A DNA stretch of 64,000 nucleotides. Source: Moniliophthora roreri (taxonomy: Eukaryota; Basidiomycota; Agaricomycetes; Agaricales; Marasmiaceae). The position numbers were made by a program, and so were the translations under genes. Positions 43,251-55,040 of this stretch are shown here, in pieces; position 1 is the first letter of the stretch, and each line of letters begins with the position of its first letter. The stretch lies in assembly GCA_001466705.2 (NCBI GenBank), contig LATX02000213.1, forward strand, positions 310,001-374,000, given 5' to 3'. The notes under the pieces are model-generated. The model made no database searches, had not been told where the DNA came from, and saw only the letters and a program-made list of their open reading frames with translations.

Positions 43251-43926
43251 CAATGGTATCGTGAGACGTAGTCAAGCCTCTGCAATGTGTGATTGTTCTG
43301 GAGAACGGGTGATGGATGTATGACGAATACTGGGATTTGTCTGATACCTGTGGATTGATACTGTTGCGGTGGGGGTGGTTGCGAGGTGACGCTGAGGCTG
43401 TCGGTTGTGCTGCGTGCAGTCATCGCAGTCGTCGAATGGAGATTTTGGTAGAGGATTATGGCCTGGGCGACCATTACAATCTGGAACGAGATTGTATTCG
43501 CTAGGCTGTATTTTTCAGTGCTGTCTGAAGGGAAGGCAGGGACATCAATCAGCGTCGCGAAAAACCGAAGAACCAAAACAGCTAGCCAAGTAGCATAGCT
43601 GGACTGGTGAAGGTATTACTAGTACTCACGTGTATTCATATCCCTTGTACTTTCTCCTGCAATGATTGGCTACGCAGCCCGATTTGATTTCGGGTTGCAC
43701 AAAAGGACTGCTCGATGGAAAAGGCGGGATAGCTAGTTTGTGGTACTTTGATCTCGGCATGTTGGGCAGAAGGAGTTGAACAAAGAGTGGGCTGGCTGTA
43801 AGAGAATACATAAGTGTGAAAAAAAAAGGACAAAATGCATTACTTACGTCTTGAACGAGTCTGGCGTTCAAAATTCCCGCTACCTCTAGGTAGAGGGTAT
43901 ACCGTGCAAACTTTCCGCTTACAAAG
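43172..43926 (-). pseudogene. CG-rich module, copy 4 (partial, fused to copy 3)
   Basis: Intron 43796-43847 (GTAAGT..TTACAG) and intron 43525-43629 (GTGAGT) match copy 1. The exon after the second intron stays open for more than 100 codons (about 43524 down to 43176). It contains PVFVIHPSPVLQNNHTLQ and then runs directly into the DGTIATRQ..ELVRGHQYR exon of copy 3. The two module copies thus form one continuous reading frame of 134 codons (43172-43576). Whether it is expressed is unknown. Confidence 0.45.
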
Positions 43927-44121
43927 ATATCTACGAAAATAAACCCTAACCACATGAAAATTGCCGGCCCGCCCACTCCCCTACCCGCCTGTGGGAACTG
44001 ATTTCCTTTGTTCGCAGGAATTCAGGCTCCGCTTTGAAGGCTCTCTGTTTGGCCGTGCTCCTGTTTTTTCTCTTACCGTTCGCCTTGCTAAGGGGCCTGC
44101 CGTCGAAGCAATGGGCAATGC

Positions 44122-44328
44122 TCAATGTGTGGTAGATTGCCCACCCAGTTGTGAGTCATACAACTCGTTCAGGCCATTGCGGCACCCAGTTCCTTTTTGG
44201 CTGCATTCTCCATTCCAATTGCATCTTCTCCCTGAGGGTGTACAGTAACACCCTGGACCGTACTCCTCAGGTGTGGTGTAGAAGCTGTATGCTTTTGGAA
44301 TGTACTGTACTGGAGTGAACAGACACAA
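44122..44328 (-). CDS. Short cysteine-rich open frame
   Basis: The C-terminal 40 residues show evenly spaced cysteines: YGPGCYCTPSGRRC, then NGEC, KGTGC, before a stop at 44122. It could be the last exon of a small secreted cysteine-rich protein, a common effector-like class in fungi. However, no signal peptide was found and the upstream splice is not clear (an acceptor is possible near 44360). The frame lies just outside module 4 at the edge of CG-rich island 2. Confidence 0.35.
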   Translation of the reverse strand: MCLFTPVQYIPKAYSFYTTPEEYGPGCYCTPSGRRCNWNGECSQKGTGCRNGLNELYDSQLGGQSTTH

Positions 44329-46096
44329 CTGCTGAGGCCTGCGTTACATCACCAATGCCTGGAAATTTAATAACCAGACTCTGCGTTACATGTTACCCAG
44401 TCATATTTAACAACTCAAGTACTCATCTGGTACTAGTAGACTTGTACTGGACAAGAATCATCATAAGCTCCAAATTTCAGTGAATACACCAGAACCTGGC
44501 AAACTAAGGTAGAGGAGAACTTGGACTATTCAGAACTTCATTGTAGGTGAATCTACTGTTGAAAAATGATTTTTAATGTAATACTACTTTTCCTAACAAC
44601 TGAGCCTTGTTACTGTGTTATGACCCCATTTACTACAACTTTCTGAGGCTGCATTACACATTACCAGTTGTCTCCATTCACTTCAGTACAGTAGTAGGGA
44701 TGCAGAAGACAGCCAGCTTTCAGTGATAAAGTCATTGTTGAGTCTGTAGTCTTGTTGGGCTATGTGACTAGTCCAAATTGCTGTAAAACCCTTTGGTTCA
44801 TTGCACATTTCTGTCTGGACAGAACACAGCACTAACCCTAACCAGTTCACTCCCTTTTATGAGGCATTTGTCCAAAAAACTCCTGTCTCAAAAAGGCAAA
44901 TTCTGATCCAGGCTGTGACCATGCTCATGACTGCACTGGCATCATGTCATTCTGTGGAATCTTTGGAATGGTGTGCAAGTGTAGACATCATTAGCAGACT
45001 TCCTCATATTTTATCAAACCACCTCATTTCAAGCGAGCAACATTTGACTGTCATTTTGGCTTCTTTTGTTCTAAATGACTCTTTCCTTAATCTACTGTCC
45101 CTTTGTCCCTGGCTCAGGAGGCTCAAGTTGTTGTCTCTGGAAGTTGGTGTATGGCACGCCATTGCTCAAGGAAGTTGTCTCTCTCCAAAATATTGAGGAG
45201 ATTATTATCAGCAGGCCCAACTCAAGTAAATTGGTGCTGTTGGATTTCATTGCCATCCCAACATCAACTCTACTCTCATTTGGTGATGGTTGGCTGGATT
45301 GAAAGATGGTGGAACTCTTCCTGGCTCATTCTCACTGCAAAAGAGAGGCTTTGAATTTGTGATTCAGTCCAAATTCAGTGGTTTCTCTTCAGTCCTTCTT
45401 TGAGCTTTTTCCCAGTCTACTGGCTTCCATGATCAAGCTCAAACTTCATGTCAAGGACTTGGAGCCTATTTCATGATCTGAGTGTTTTCTGTTCTTACTT
45501 TCCTGCTTGGCATATATGTCCATTCAAACTTCTTGTCCATATGCTGACATTCTTGACATCATATTGTCCAGCATCATGGCTCCCATGTTGAATGAGCTTC
45601 ATGTAGCTTGTATACTGTGTGTGGTGTCATGTGTTTCACAATTCCTGAATGGCTCTCCCTCTGCATTATGAAAACTGGAAATTCCAGTTTATAGGGCAAA
45701 TGAAAACAACACAAGAGCACTTCTTTGCAGGACTCCCACTGTTCTGAGTTGCAGGCTCTATGTATCTGATCCTAACATGTGGATGTTGCTCCTGCTGGAA
45801 AATGAACAGTCTGCTGATGTTCCATTGTTGTGGCTAGATCTGTGTCTTCAGCAGTTGTATTCATACACTTTGGAGTTTGTCATAGACCTTGCTCTATTGG
45901 TCAGACTGAGGTCATCTAGACCAGACATGGACTTTGCAGTTGCATTGGCTTCTTGTCTTTCACAGTGTTTGAATCAAATGCCCACAAGTCTTGGGTTGTA
46001 GTTTCCAGTGGTTGTCTTACTATTTGATTTTGATAATTTGAGAACATTGGGCATGTCCTCATTTGCATTTATTATACATATTGATGTGGTACAGAG
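44329..46096 (+). other. Unrecognised region; possible leucine-rich F-box-type pseudogene at 44801-45360
   Basis: A 131-codon plus frame at 44801-45196 is leucine-rich (LLSLCPWLRRLKLLSLEV) and overlaps another open frame (45103-45354) as if shifted. The pattern is reminiscent of decayed F-box/LRR proteins common in agaricomycetes, but no F-box was found, so this is a weak guess. The rest has no supportable gene. Confidence 0.25.
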
Positions 46097-46394
46097 CAAG
46101 GTAGTGGGCACTGCTGCTTGCTGGCCCCTACACAGGTTATGGCCTATAGCAGATTATCACTGTTGTTGTTCTTGGTGATATGAGTGTTTAATGCTGTGAG
46201 AAAATGGAAGAAACAGATAATTGCAAGGGAGAGGCAGACTGTGGTTCTAGAATACTAGGACAGTTGATTGGTTGCCCAGTGGCCAGCTTAAGAACTTTTT
46301 AGGCTAGACAGCTTTTTGGCATACAGAATCAAAGTAGACCAATTATTAAATAACCCAAATAAGGGCCAGTGAGCAGCAGCACCCACTACCTTGG
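46097..46394. mobile_element. MITE-like element (~298 bp) with ~32-bp inverted ends
   Basis: The left end AAGGTAGTGGGCACTGCTGC is matched in inverted orientation by the right end GCAGCAGCACCCACTACCTT, with similarity running on through CTGGCCC. No coding frame is inside. A target duplication is not clear, so the end points may be off by a few bases. Confidence 0.6.
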
Positions 46395-48276
46395 GAATGT
46401 GATATTATGGTGCACTTTACATACATACCACACAAGTGCTCAAAAAACATAAAGGCTCAAAGATTAATGATAATGATAAAGGCATAATTCAGACATAGAA
46501 CAGAAAGTACAAATATGCTGCACAGCTGCATGAAGCCCTATATGAGACTCTAGCCTACAAAAGCAAGATTATCTACAAATAAATCCAGTGGAGGTTGGAA
46601 TGCACAAACCCTGATTGAGCAGGCTGCAACATCAACAACCTTATAAAAATATAGGTTGTATGTCCAAAGCTCCAGGATTACAGTAATTGCAGCCCTTCAG
46701 TATTTACACATGAGCAGCAATTTAATAATTGTTGGGCATGTCAAAGAAGACTGTAAGCCACCTGAAGTTGCCAGCTTCTAGATCTTAGTCTTCACCTTGA
46801 GAGAGAGCTGGTTAATGACCTTCACAATATAAGAAAGGCTACAAAAGATGTATGCTGTCATTACCAACATGAACCATTAGGCAAAAGTGAAGTGATTTGC
46901 CAGAACTTGCTCAGCTCAATATATATTGTGAAAAGGAGGACAGACAGAGCCATGACACAGCTTAACAGCATCTGATTGTGAATGGCTGTCTCAAACTCCA
47001 TAATGCAATGCAGACTGATGAGATGAACATTGCACTTCAAGCAATTAATGGGTTATATATAACTAGGAAAGGTGTAGAGTGAGTGAGACTCCATTGCCAC
47101 ACAAGGAGGTGCTGCACAGAAGACAGCTGGGAAAGCATGGAACTGCATCAGGAACATGACTAGACATGCAAGACCTCCAGTTACATTATAGATGTGGGAA
47201 TGAGTAATGTGTTTATTTCTCAGAAGTGATTACACAGGATGCTGTACGACAAAAAGCTTGGTGTCTATCTTAAAATGGAGTCCCCACCTCATTTGTAAGA
47301 GGTTCCTCACCAAGATACCCTTCCTTGTCTACTTGTAGCAAGGAAACAGGTGCAGTTCTTCAAGTTGTAGCTAGTAACTCCCATCCTCTTCTTTCAAAAG
47401 GTTGACCCAGAAATCAGCCAGAGATACAAACAAAAAGGCAGACATGATGCTGCATGTCATTATTAGAAACAATACCACCTGCTCCCTATTGATGTGATAT
47501 AATGGAATGTGAATGGCAGTGAGAGCACAATATGAACTAGCCAGAAAAGTTGACAAATGCTCTAGTAAGTAAGAGATTGCAGATACTGGCTTGATGTGTC
47601 AATAATTCCTTTTGTGGTGGTCAGCAGGTCTCATTCATGAAATATGTCTTGCCTACTTCTCATACAGCACCAATGCGGCTTTACAGCAAACAGTGGAGCA
47701 GGGTTGCAGCCTGTTATTCTTTGCAGTATGCTAACAAATGTTTAAGTTTGAACTAGAAACCTACTACTAAGGTAGTGGAAATAAATTTGACCTGAACAAG
47801 ACATTGCAATGAGAATCTCCTATAAGACCCACCAAAACTTAAGGCAAAGGTACATAGAAATGTTTTGTTGAAATGCTCAGTAAGAACCAAAACTTTTTGC
47901 ACTGAGGCCTGCTACTAAAGATAGCAGGAATTCCTGGTAGTCTGCTTAGTAAGCTAAGCAGTGAATAAGAGGGCAGATATGTGGAAACTTTTTCTCAAAA
48001 TGCTTGGTAATCTGAAAATTTTAGACCAAGACCCATTACTAAAGATAGCAAGGGTGACAGCTAAGGCTCTGTTTAATGACACTAGTTTAGTACTTGAACC
48101 CAGAAAAATTGCAGCCATCTACTTTTTTCACAAAACTGATCTGTTATTTCCTGTTTGATGATATTAGTTCTGCTTATCACACACTGGAGCCTGGATGCCT
48201 GCCATAAATAGTGGATAGCTACCTTCTTAGGTGCAAACCCATACTGTGTAAAGACAACATCAGGAAGGTTACATTA
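46395..48276. other. No gene recognised
   Basis: Low-CG sequence with short frames only (for example 47371-47556 minus, 47961-48158 plus) that carry no motif and have no copy elsewhere in the window. Confidence 0.35.
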
Positions 48277-48800
48277 TTGCCTTTTCCAGCCTTTTTCAGC
48301 CTGTAGGCAGCCTTTTGGCCCAAAAGGCCAAAGGTAATATACTAGGTCTAGTTTTCAGAAAGGTTGGTCTCTTGTTTGGACTGGGGATTAGACCTAAAAA
48401 GGTTAAAAAGGCTGTGAGTGGCATATTAGATCTGCTGAACCAAAAGGTCAACTCCATTGTTGCCTCTCCAACTAAAGTCCAACCTCTCTAGGTGAGTTGT
48501 AATGAGACATAGGTGTGTAGAATCAGAAAATAAGTGCCTATAGACTTATTAAAAGTATAGATCTATTGCAAAAACCATAAGGAACTATTAGGTCTCCTTG
48601 CTTAAGATGCTAGCAAATCTGTACAGTCTGGTATATTTGACTACCCAAGTGTGCTGTAAAATTAAGCTCACTATTTTATGTGTATAAGACTCTGTCTCAA
48701 GGGTTGAGCCTGTGTCTTTGCCACTATCTTCCAATCTTTCAACCTTAGACCTATGGAAAAGTTGAAAAGGCCAAAAAGGCTGGAAAATGCTAAAAGGCAA
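48277..48800. mobile_element. Inverted-repeat element with AAGGCC-rich ends (~524 bp)
   Basis: The left end TTGCCTTTTCCAGCCTTTTT and the right end CCAAAAAGGCTGGAAAATGC..GGCAA are imperfect inverted repeats. Each also contains local palindromes such as TTTTGGCCCAAAAGGCC. There is no coding capacity and no clear target duplication. Likely a non-autonomous DNA element. Confidence 0.45.
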
Positions 48801-49029
48801 ATTGCTATCTTACTGATGAAATATTCACTTCTAGCTACATGTAGTGTATTTAGCTACTGAGATATATATATAACTGTTAGCTCTGCAGCTGAAGCTTACA
48901 AAATAATCATAAATAGAAGTGTACAAACTGTTATTTAACTGTGATGTGTCATTCTAACTTCAGACCAGATCATATAACTAGACCTCTCTCTATTGTAAAT
49001 AGACATATAAAGGCTAGTAGTACAATAGT

Positions 49030-49368
49030 ATTAGGCAATGAAGGTGCTGGGGGTGCAATTGAGAGAGCAGTGAGCCATTGCTTGAGGGAGAGGTTGTTAG
49101 GAGACATTTTGAGACTGTTGTCCTCAATACCAGCGACTACAAGCTACAGTGATGTGTTATGTGTGACTTGGAGACACTTTACATAATGACATCAGCCACT
49201 CAGTGAAGTGCTCAGGTCAAGCTTAAGTGACTTGGGCACTCTTTTTGCCACCACTATGGCAGGCTGCAGGTATATTCTGTCAAGTAAGTCTTCTACTATA
49301 TATATTATTGCAGTAAAGATACAGATTCTCTATCCAATAGCCTAGCCAACATGAACAAAATGATAAAT
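49030..49368 (-). repeat. 3' flank of family copy D
   Basis: Same sequence as 18785-19187 behind copy B, with a small insertion near 49085-49120. Confidence 0.6.
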
Positions 49369-49951
49369 CTAGCTGTCCATATGTGAGAGCTCATCTACTT
49401 CTATGTCTGATTCTTTATCAATATGCATTAATTCTATTTCAACCTCATTCTCTTCTTTCATTTTTTCTGATATTAAAGAATTTTCCTTCTTACTGGACCA
49501 GCTTTGAACATTATCATGCTCTTCATCCCTACAAATATCAAGAGAAGATCTATCTACCATTCACATTATTAGCACAAAATCAAGAGAACATAGAAATGAC
49601 TAGCAGATGCATACCAGATTCTCTGGAAACAGAGGTAGAAGTCATTTCTGCTGAATCCTCCCAAGTTTCAAACCAATCATCATTTCCAGCTACCTTTAGG
49701 ATAGGAAGACCAGCCATGGAAGCAAGGTCTGTTGATAAGAAATCAAAGTGATGGTGATGGTGAACCATCTTGATAGCTTCATAGGCACTTTGATCCCAAG
49801 AGTCATATAAAGTGCCTATTTCAGAGGTGAAAGATGGAAGCTCCAAAGACAATTGCATAGCCTCTGATATCTCTTCTTTCCCAGAAGGAGAAGAAGACTA
49901 GAAATATTGTGTACCCTCTGCCTAGAATCTCCACACCTCATTATCATCAGA
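49369..49951 (-). pseudogene. Agaricomycete family protein, copy D (3' fragment)
   Basis: Only the last two exons remain: about 49622-49951 and 49369 to about 49560, closest to copy B (same SFTSEIGTLYDSWDQSAYE block and five histidines). The SSDPSG block is preceded by a stop where the other copies have Trp (YF*SS, TGG to TAG type, near 49897). The fragment ends abruptly at about 49951, where CATTATCATCAG continues into unrelated sequence leading to the pogo-like transposase. It is a truncated pseudogene. Confidence 0.8.
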
Positions 49952-50099
49952 ATGCCCTTCATGCTTGATTGAAGAGAGATACCTTGACTTCAGAAGAAGA
50001 GGCATGAATAGATGGTGAAGATAACACAGTAGATAAGGATCAGGTTGTTAACTTGCTTGAGAGTGCCTTGGACTATAAGCAAGTTTTAGAGCAGTTGGA

Positions 50100-50985
50100 T
50101 TCAGAGCAGAAGAGAGTGGTAGAGAAACCAAAGACATTGGGAGGTGGTGGTCAGACAGTGCCTAAGGAAAAAAAGAAACATATGTCTTATGTTTCTGCTT
50201 ACAGCTGAAGATGCTCACATTATTTCAGGTCTTGCTAAAAGAAAACTAGCTAAACCAGCCCAAAAAGAGATATTCAAACCTGTTTTCATAAAGAAAATGC
50301 AACCCTCAAACACTGAATTGAGATTCTGGACTGGCACCACAAAAATAGGTCCACCCAGAGGAAGACAGCTGAACACTAGGCTTTCATCTACTCAAACCTC
50401 TGCATCAAATAGCCTCTTGTCCCTGGCTGGTTGAAAAATGAAAGAAAATGCCAGGAGCAGTACAAAGAAGAGCTCAAGAAGGGTCAGATTAGAAATGCAA
50501 AACAAGCCAGACTGACTGAACATCCAGAAGTCAACAAAATGCTGGATTTGTGGATTGCAACAGCCATGGCAAGTGGCTGAGAAGGAAATGGGAACATTTT
50601 GCAGACCTTTGTAGTGTTCCCAATGATGAGCATGTGAAGATGAGCAGTAGATAGTTAACAGAGGTTAAGCAATGTAATGAGCTGAAGGAGTTCAAAAAGC
50701 ATAGTGAGGCTGCATCTGCCAATCTAGAGAATGTCAAGCAAGAGCAGGAGAGAATTATCAAGCTCATAGTGAAGCACAAGTATTGTCTGAAAGACATTTG
50801 CAATCTGAATGAGACAGGCCTGTTCTATATGTATGGAATCAGCTTTTTGTCTGTTTTCAGCACTCAACTCACTGACTCTTTTGAATAGCATGCCACCAGA
50901 TTGTGGTCTGAGTGACAAGGCATGCTCAGGGTTGAAGGGAAGCAAGAAACATCTTACATACACCTTCATGGCAAATGCTGATGGC
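50100..50985 (+). pseudogene. pogo/Tigger-like transposase, N-terminal part
   Basis: The plus frames give NAKQARLTEHPEVNKMLDLW (50488-50545), typical of the CENP-B-type DNA-binding domain, and later KEQERIIKLIVKHKY-like sequence. The start of the DDE domain follows (ICNLNETGLFY near 50800), then an intron-like stretch, MPPDCGLSDKACSGLKGSKK and TYTFMANADGSD up to 50985. The frame is broken several times. The continuation (KLPPFII..) is found at 54041, after a 3-kb insertion. I recall the same LSDKA..GLKGSK..T..ANADGS order in fungal pogo-like elements. Confidence 0.7.
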
Positions 50986-51959
50986 TCTGATGAAGATGCT
51001 CAAAAACCTATGCCTCTACTATGCAAACACAAGGCCTGTGGTGCCAAAATATCCTGAAAAAGGTAAATAAGTTCTTGATTCTCAGTTGTTTTGCAAGTTG
51101 GTTTGGTGTGGTACACTGTTACTGCAACATTAAGAATGATTCTCAGCATCTTACTCAGTTCAGAGATGAATGCCTTTCAAACAAACTTCTCAGATTGAGA
51201 TATGTGTTCTGTACTTGTAAATATTTTCTTGGGCTTGTGGTTTTATTAATCACTTTAAAGCAAAACTAGTAACTAAAGGTTCAATCAGAAGCTGCCCAAA
51301 AACCAAAACTTCTTCCAAGTGAGAACAAAGGTACCTCTTGTACCTGAATATAGCCCTCTTCACTATACTCTGGAATGATTCTCAAGAGGACAAATCTTCT
51401 AGACACTGCTAGCCTGAAACTCTCTGATTCACATTGAAACACCAGCCTATACTGATGCACATTAGTCACTCTTTTAGCAACTGATACAATGTTTGTCTTA
51501 TCAGAAAATATGCCTCTTGCATTAAAAACTAATTTCTAGCTTTTATTTAGATCTCTGGTTTGGGTTACAATCTTAGGTCTTAACTAGCCTGCACCTCTTG
51601 TACAACTAAATAAGCTAGAGCCTGAAGTGATCAAAAAATACTGATTGCTAGTAGCTCTTCTATCTGAACAACAATCTCATACACTCTGGTAATTAGTAGG
51701 CAGTATCTCTCCTGCCTTTTACCTACAAAACATGTCCCTTTATATACTCTACAACATAAATAATCTAATATATCTGTCACACATAAAAATAAAACTGAGT
51801 TGGGTGCTAAATATTATATAAAATGAGCTGTGTTTGGTAATTTCTCTGTCAGTGTCCAATTGTAGTCAGGCTTTATAGCCATAAACACTTTATTTCTTTT
51901 CTATCACAATCATGCAGTCTTCCAACACCAATTGTTTGCAGGTATTATACTTTCATGCC

Positions 51960-52063
51960 ACTCTACTGAAGAGGCAGAAACTCTATTATCTATGAAGAAC
52001 TGCTACATGCTATTCTCACTCTAAAAATGCACTCCAAGAGGACTCAGAAACAAAGAGCTGCTA

Positions 52064-52096
<33 letters not shown>

Positions 52097-52740
52097 AAAA
52101 CCCACAATAGAGGCTTCTAAGAGTGATAAAGCACTGTGCTAGTCTACTAGGAGACTGAGTCTATCTCAAGTGCAATTTGGGGTGAAAAGGGGACAGAACC
52201 CTTCATATTTCAACTGACCAGCTTAGATTGGTATAAGGTTGTAGAGCCTAGAGACTCTAGTTAGAATGACTTAAGTGTTGCACTTAAGGGTCACAAAGTA
52301 TAGATTTTTAATGAGTGGTTTGTTAGTTGGCTATAAAAGAATGTATACAGTGAGGCAAGATATATATGAATCTTAGCTTGACTAGCAGCAACAGACTGGC
52401 AAGTGGATGGAGACTTGGTCTAAGAAGCTGCACAGAGGTCTAAATCAATGCTGCATAAGGCTAGATCATGCAAGTACCAGTCAGTGCTTGAGCCTGCATC
52501 TACAAGTACAGCTCTTTATATACAAAATGATAATTGGAAATAACAAAATGAAAGATAAATGAGTATGATCTAGTTTAAGATATAATTTGTATGTGTTCAT
52601 GCATAAAAGTCCAATTCCATGTAGCAATTAGCTATGTTGAGTATATTTGATAACCAAAAGGTTGATTTATTATATTTTGGACCCTGCACAGAGTGTTGCT
52701 AGGTCAAACAATCCTTCCATGTAGCTACATCTGTGTAGCC
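51960..52740 (+). repeat. Repeat R2, copy 2 (opposite orientation to copy 1)
   Basis: Reverse-complement match to 30385-31181, including CACTGTGCTAGTCTACTAGG and AGCTGCTACTAC followed by a CA tract. Its presence inside R3, but not at the matching site of the second R3 copy, shows it inserted later. Confidence 0.55.
52066..52095. repeat. AC/CA microsatellite (about 15 units)
   Basis: A pure dinucleotide tract within repeat R2. The copy at about 31055-31090 has a shorter, interrupted GT tract. Confidence 0.9.
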
Positions 52741-54040
52741 ACTGGTTCTGGACCAGTCTCATACACAGGTATGCTTCTCTTTCCATTGGTTTATTTCCAT
52801 GTAGCCACTCTCTACCATTGGATTGGTGGATATTGTGGTCTAGACATCTACCATATTCAATCTCATTCTGTTCTACATACAACCTTTTAGGACATTATCA
52901 ATTTTCTATATACTTGTTTCCTATCAATTGTCCTGTGGACATCTAGATGGTCCATTATATCCACCTGAGAGTGTCTTCAAAACTCTGCATAGGAACAAGT
53001 TCCAACCATGTACTATAGTTTTAATAGTAGTAATGAAATGTTAAGTCTATTGACACATTATTATGCAATGTGATCACAAAGTAAACAATCTAGTGCACTT
53101 AGACTGTGGATCCTGCTGATATCTATTTCTTTGTATTTAGAATTAGTGGTTTCTGGCCCATTTTATTGACCAAGGACCCTTACAGTGATGCTTCACTGTA
53201 ATGTAGAGGGCTAGTATAGTCTACTAACCTCATCTAAATTGTGTTACAGTGTCAATTATTAGACTTATCAGACTTAGCACTTAAAGCTTAGATGCTATAT
53301 TAAAGCTCTTGAGTTATCAGGTTGCATGGATATCACATGTACTCTGGGCTCTTTCTCTAGTATTTGATGTGAAAAGTGCACAATTTCATGTCTAGGCCAA
53401 AATTAGGCACATTACTGCATGGTTTCTTCCTTCTCTGTCTACTTGTCATCTGCTCTGTAGCTGTATAATATGCTTTCTTTTCTTGTTTAAGTGTACATGT
53501 CAGCTCAGCTGCTTTGGCCCTTCTATCATACAGCCTTGTCTTCCTTTCTTCTATGATCCAGGCACTTTCTCAGTAACTGATCATCTATTTCAATTCCTAT
53601 AATTTAATATCAGTATCTTGAGTATCTCCTGCTGATAATTTGTTATTCTCTGTTTCATCTCTGTTTCTCAATAATATTCTGTTCACATATCATTGAAAGC
53701 TTTTATTCTTCCTTCAAATCAGGTGTTAAGTTGAAAATATTCCCTTTGGTATGCTTTCAATAGAAAGGTATAGTGTGGTGTTAGTCCCTACAGATTTTGG
53801 AATGCTCCTCTGTGTTCAGATTCACTGTTTATTTTCATACCAGCAGTGGTTGGGTACCTCTGTATGGCCCACTGCCAACCATTACTCTGCTGATATTTTG
53901 AACCCTTCTCTACTACTCACTTTGACTAGCTGCTCAGGGCTCACACTAGTCCTCAATTCTCTTATATACTTTATTTTCAACCATAAAAGTGCAAAATATT
54001 CTCTATTTGCATGTGAAATAAGAAGGCAAAAGTTATGCAT

Positions 54041-54519
54041 ATTACCAAAAAGCTTCCTCCATTCATTATCAGGAAGGTGGCAAAGCTTTGGGCTTTTATT
54101 ATTGCAACAATACTAAAGCTTGAATGTCCACCAGGCTATACTAGGAATGGATTTTGGACTGGAACCACAAACTTTGACAGGAAGGTCAGAAAATTCTTCT
54201 GTTGCAAGATAACTTTAGTGCCCATGTTCCCTCTAATAATCTAACCAATATATGTGTTGAAAACTTTGCTCCAAACCTCACTGCTCATATTCAACCTTGT
54301 GACACTGGCATCATTCAATGCTTTAAAGCTTATTATTATGGAAAATATATCAGAGACATTCCACCTGCAGAAGTCTATGTCATTAATGAGCTCAAGGCAA
54401 TGTGTTTGGCTAATGTTGCATGGAATGAGGTTGATACTATGATAATACACCAAATTTATAAACCTTTCAAATTTCACACATATGAATGTCAATTAGACAT
54501 ATTTTATTGGTTGAAATAA
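54041..54519 (+). pseudogene. pogo/Tigger-like transposase, C-terminal part
   Basis: Continues the gene cut at 50985: KKLPPFIIRKVAKLWAF, then FDRKVRKFF and, after a frame change, LQDNFSAHVPSNNL (second DDE Asp), NLTAHIQPCDTGIIQCFKAY (third acidic position, normally N-D/D-x-G-I-I) and a tail to 54519. The block order is that of the pogo DDE domain. It is out of frame with itself and separated from its N-terminal half, so inactive. Confidence 0.75.
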
Positions 54520-55040
54520 TATTAAATATAGAAATAAAAGGACTAATATGAGCCCAAGTAGTTAGTCAAAATCTATATACACTTGATGGCACTAAACTAT
54601 GAGTTATTTGCACTTATAGTATGCTCCACATGGGTATCAAGTCAGTTATAGACCTTAAATACTGTGCATTGAGCATCCTGAAACCTGTAGGAACCTATAT
54701 ATAGTGTTGTTTTTAAAGACACACTGATAGTTGAATGTATATATGGTCTATCAAAAGGATACTTTTACTTTTTAACAAGCTTCATTTACTCTTGGAGATT
54801 GCATTCAAGCTCAGAATGTTACCCATAATAAGAACAGAGATAGGACACTAATAGGTCTACAAGGATCTATGGGATACAGACTACTATGAGATATAAGACT
54901 GTGAAAGAGATACTTACTGGAAATTGAAGGCAAAGCTGTAAGGAACAGAAATGATGATTTCCAATCATCTAGACAGATAGATATAAAAACACAAAGAGAA
55001 AGAAACAAGTTTGTCAAATATGACTATTGAAACAAGGAGA
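54520..55040. other. No gene recognised
   Basis: AT-rich spacer between the pogo remnant and repeat R1. No motif or terminal repeat is evident. Confidence 0.3.

Larger units (their letters stand above)
50986..54040. repeat. Repeat R3 (~3.05 kb) splitting the pogo-like gene
   Basis: Begins around GAAGATGCTCAAAAACC and ends around AAGTTATGCATATTA. Sections 50986-51620, 51630-51960 and 53410-54040 recur in order at 57866-58513, 59535-59885 and 59886-60535. It carries an inserted R2 copy (51960-52740). No coding domain is recognised. It is perhaps a non-autonomous retroelement, but the type is unresolved. Confidence 0.55.

Noticed and set aside
52066..52095. CA tract and other short tandem tracts as a CRISPR-like array
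   Set aside because: No repeat-spacer structure anywhere in the window, and the genome is eukaryotic.
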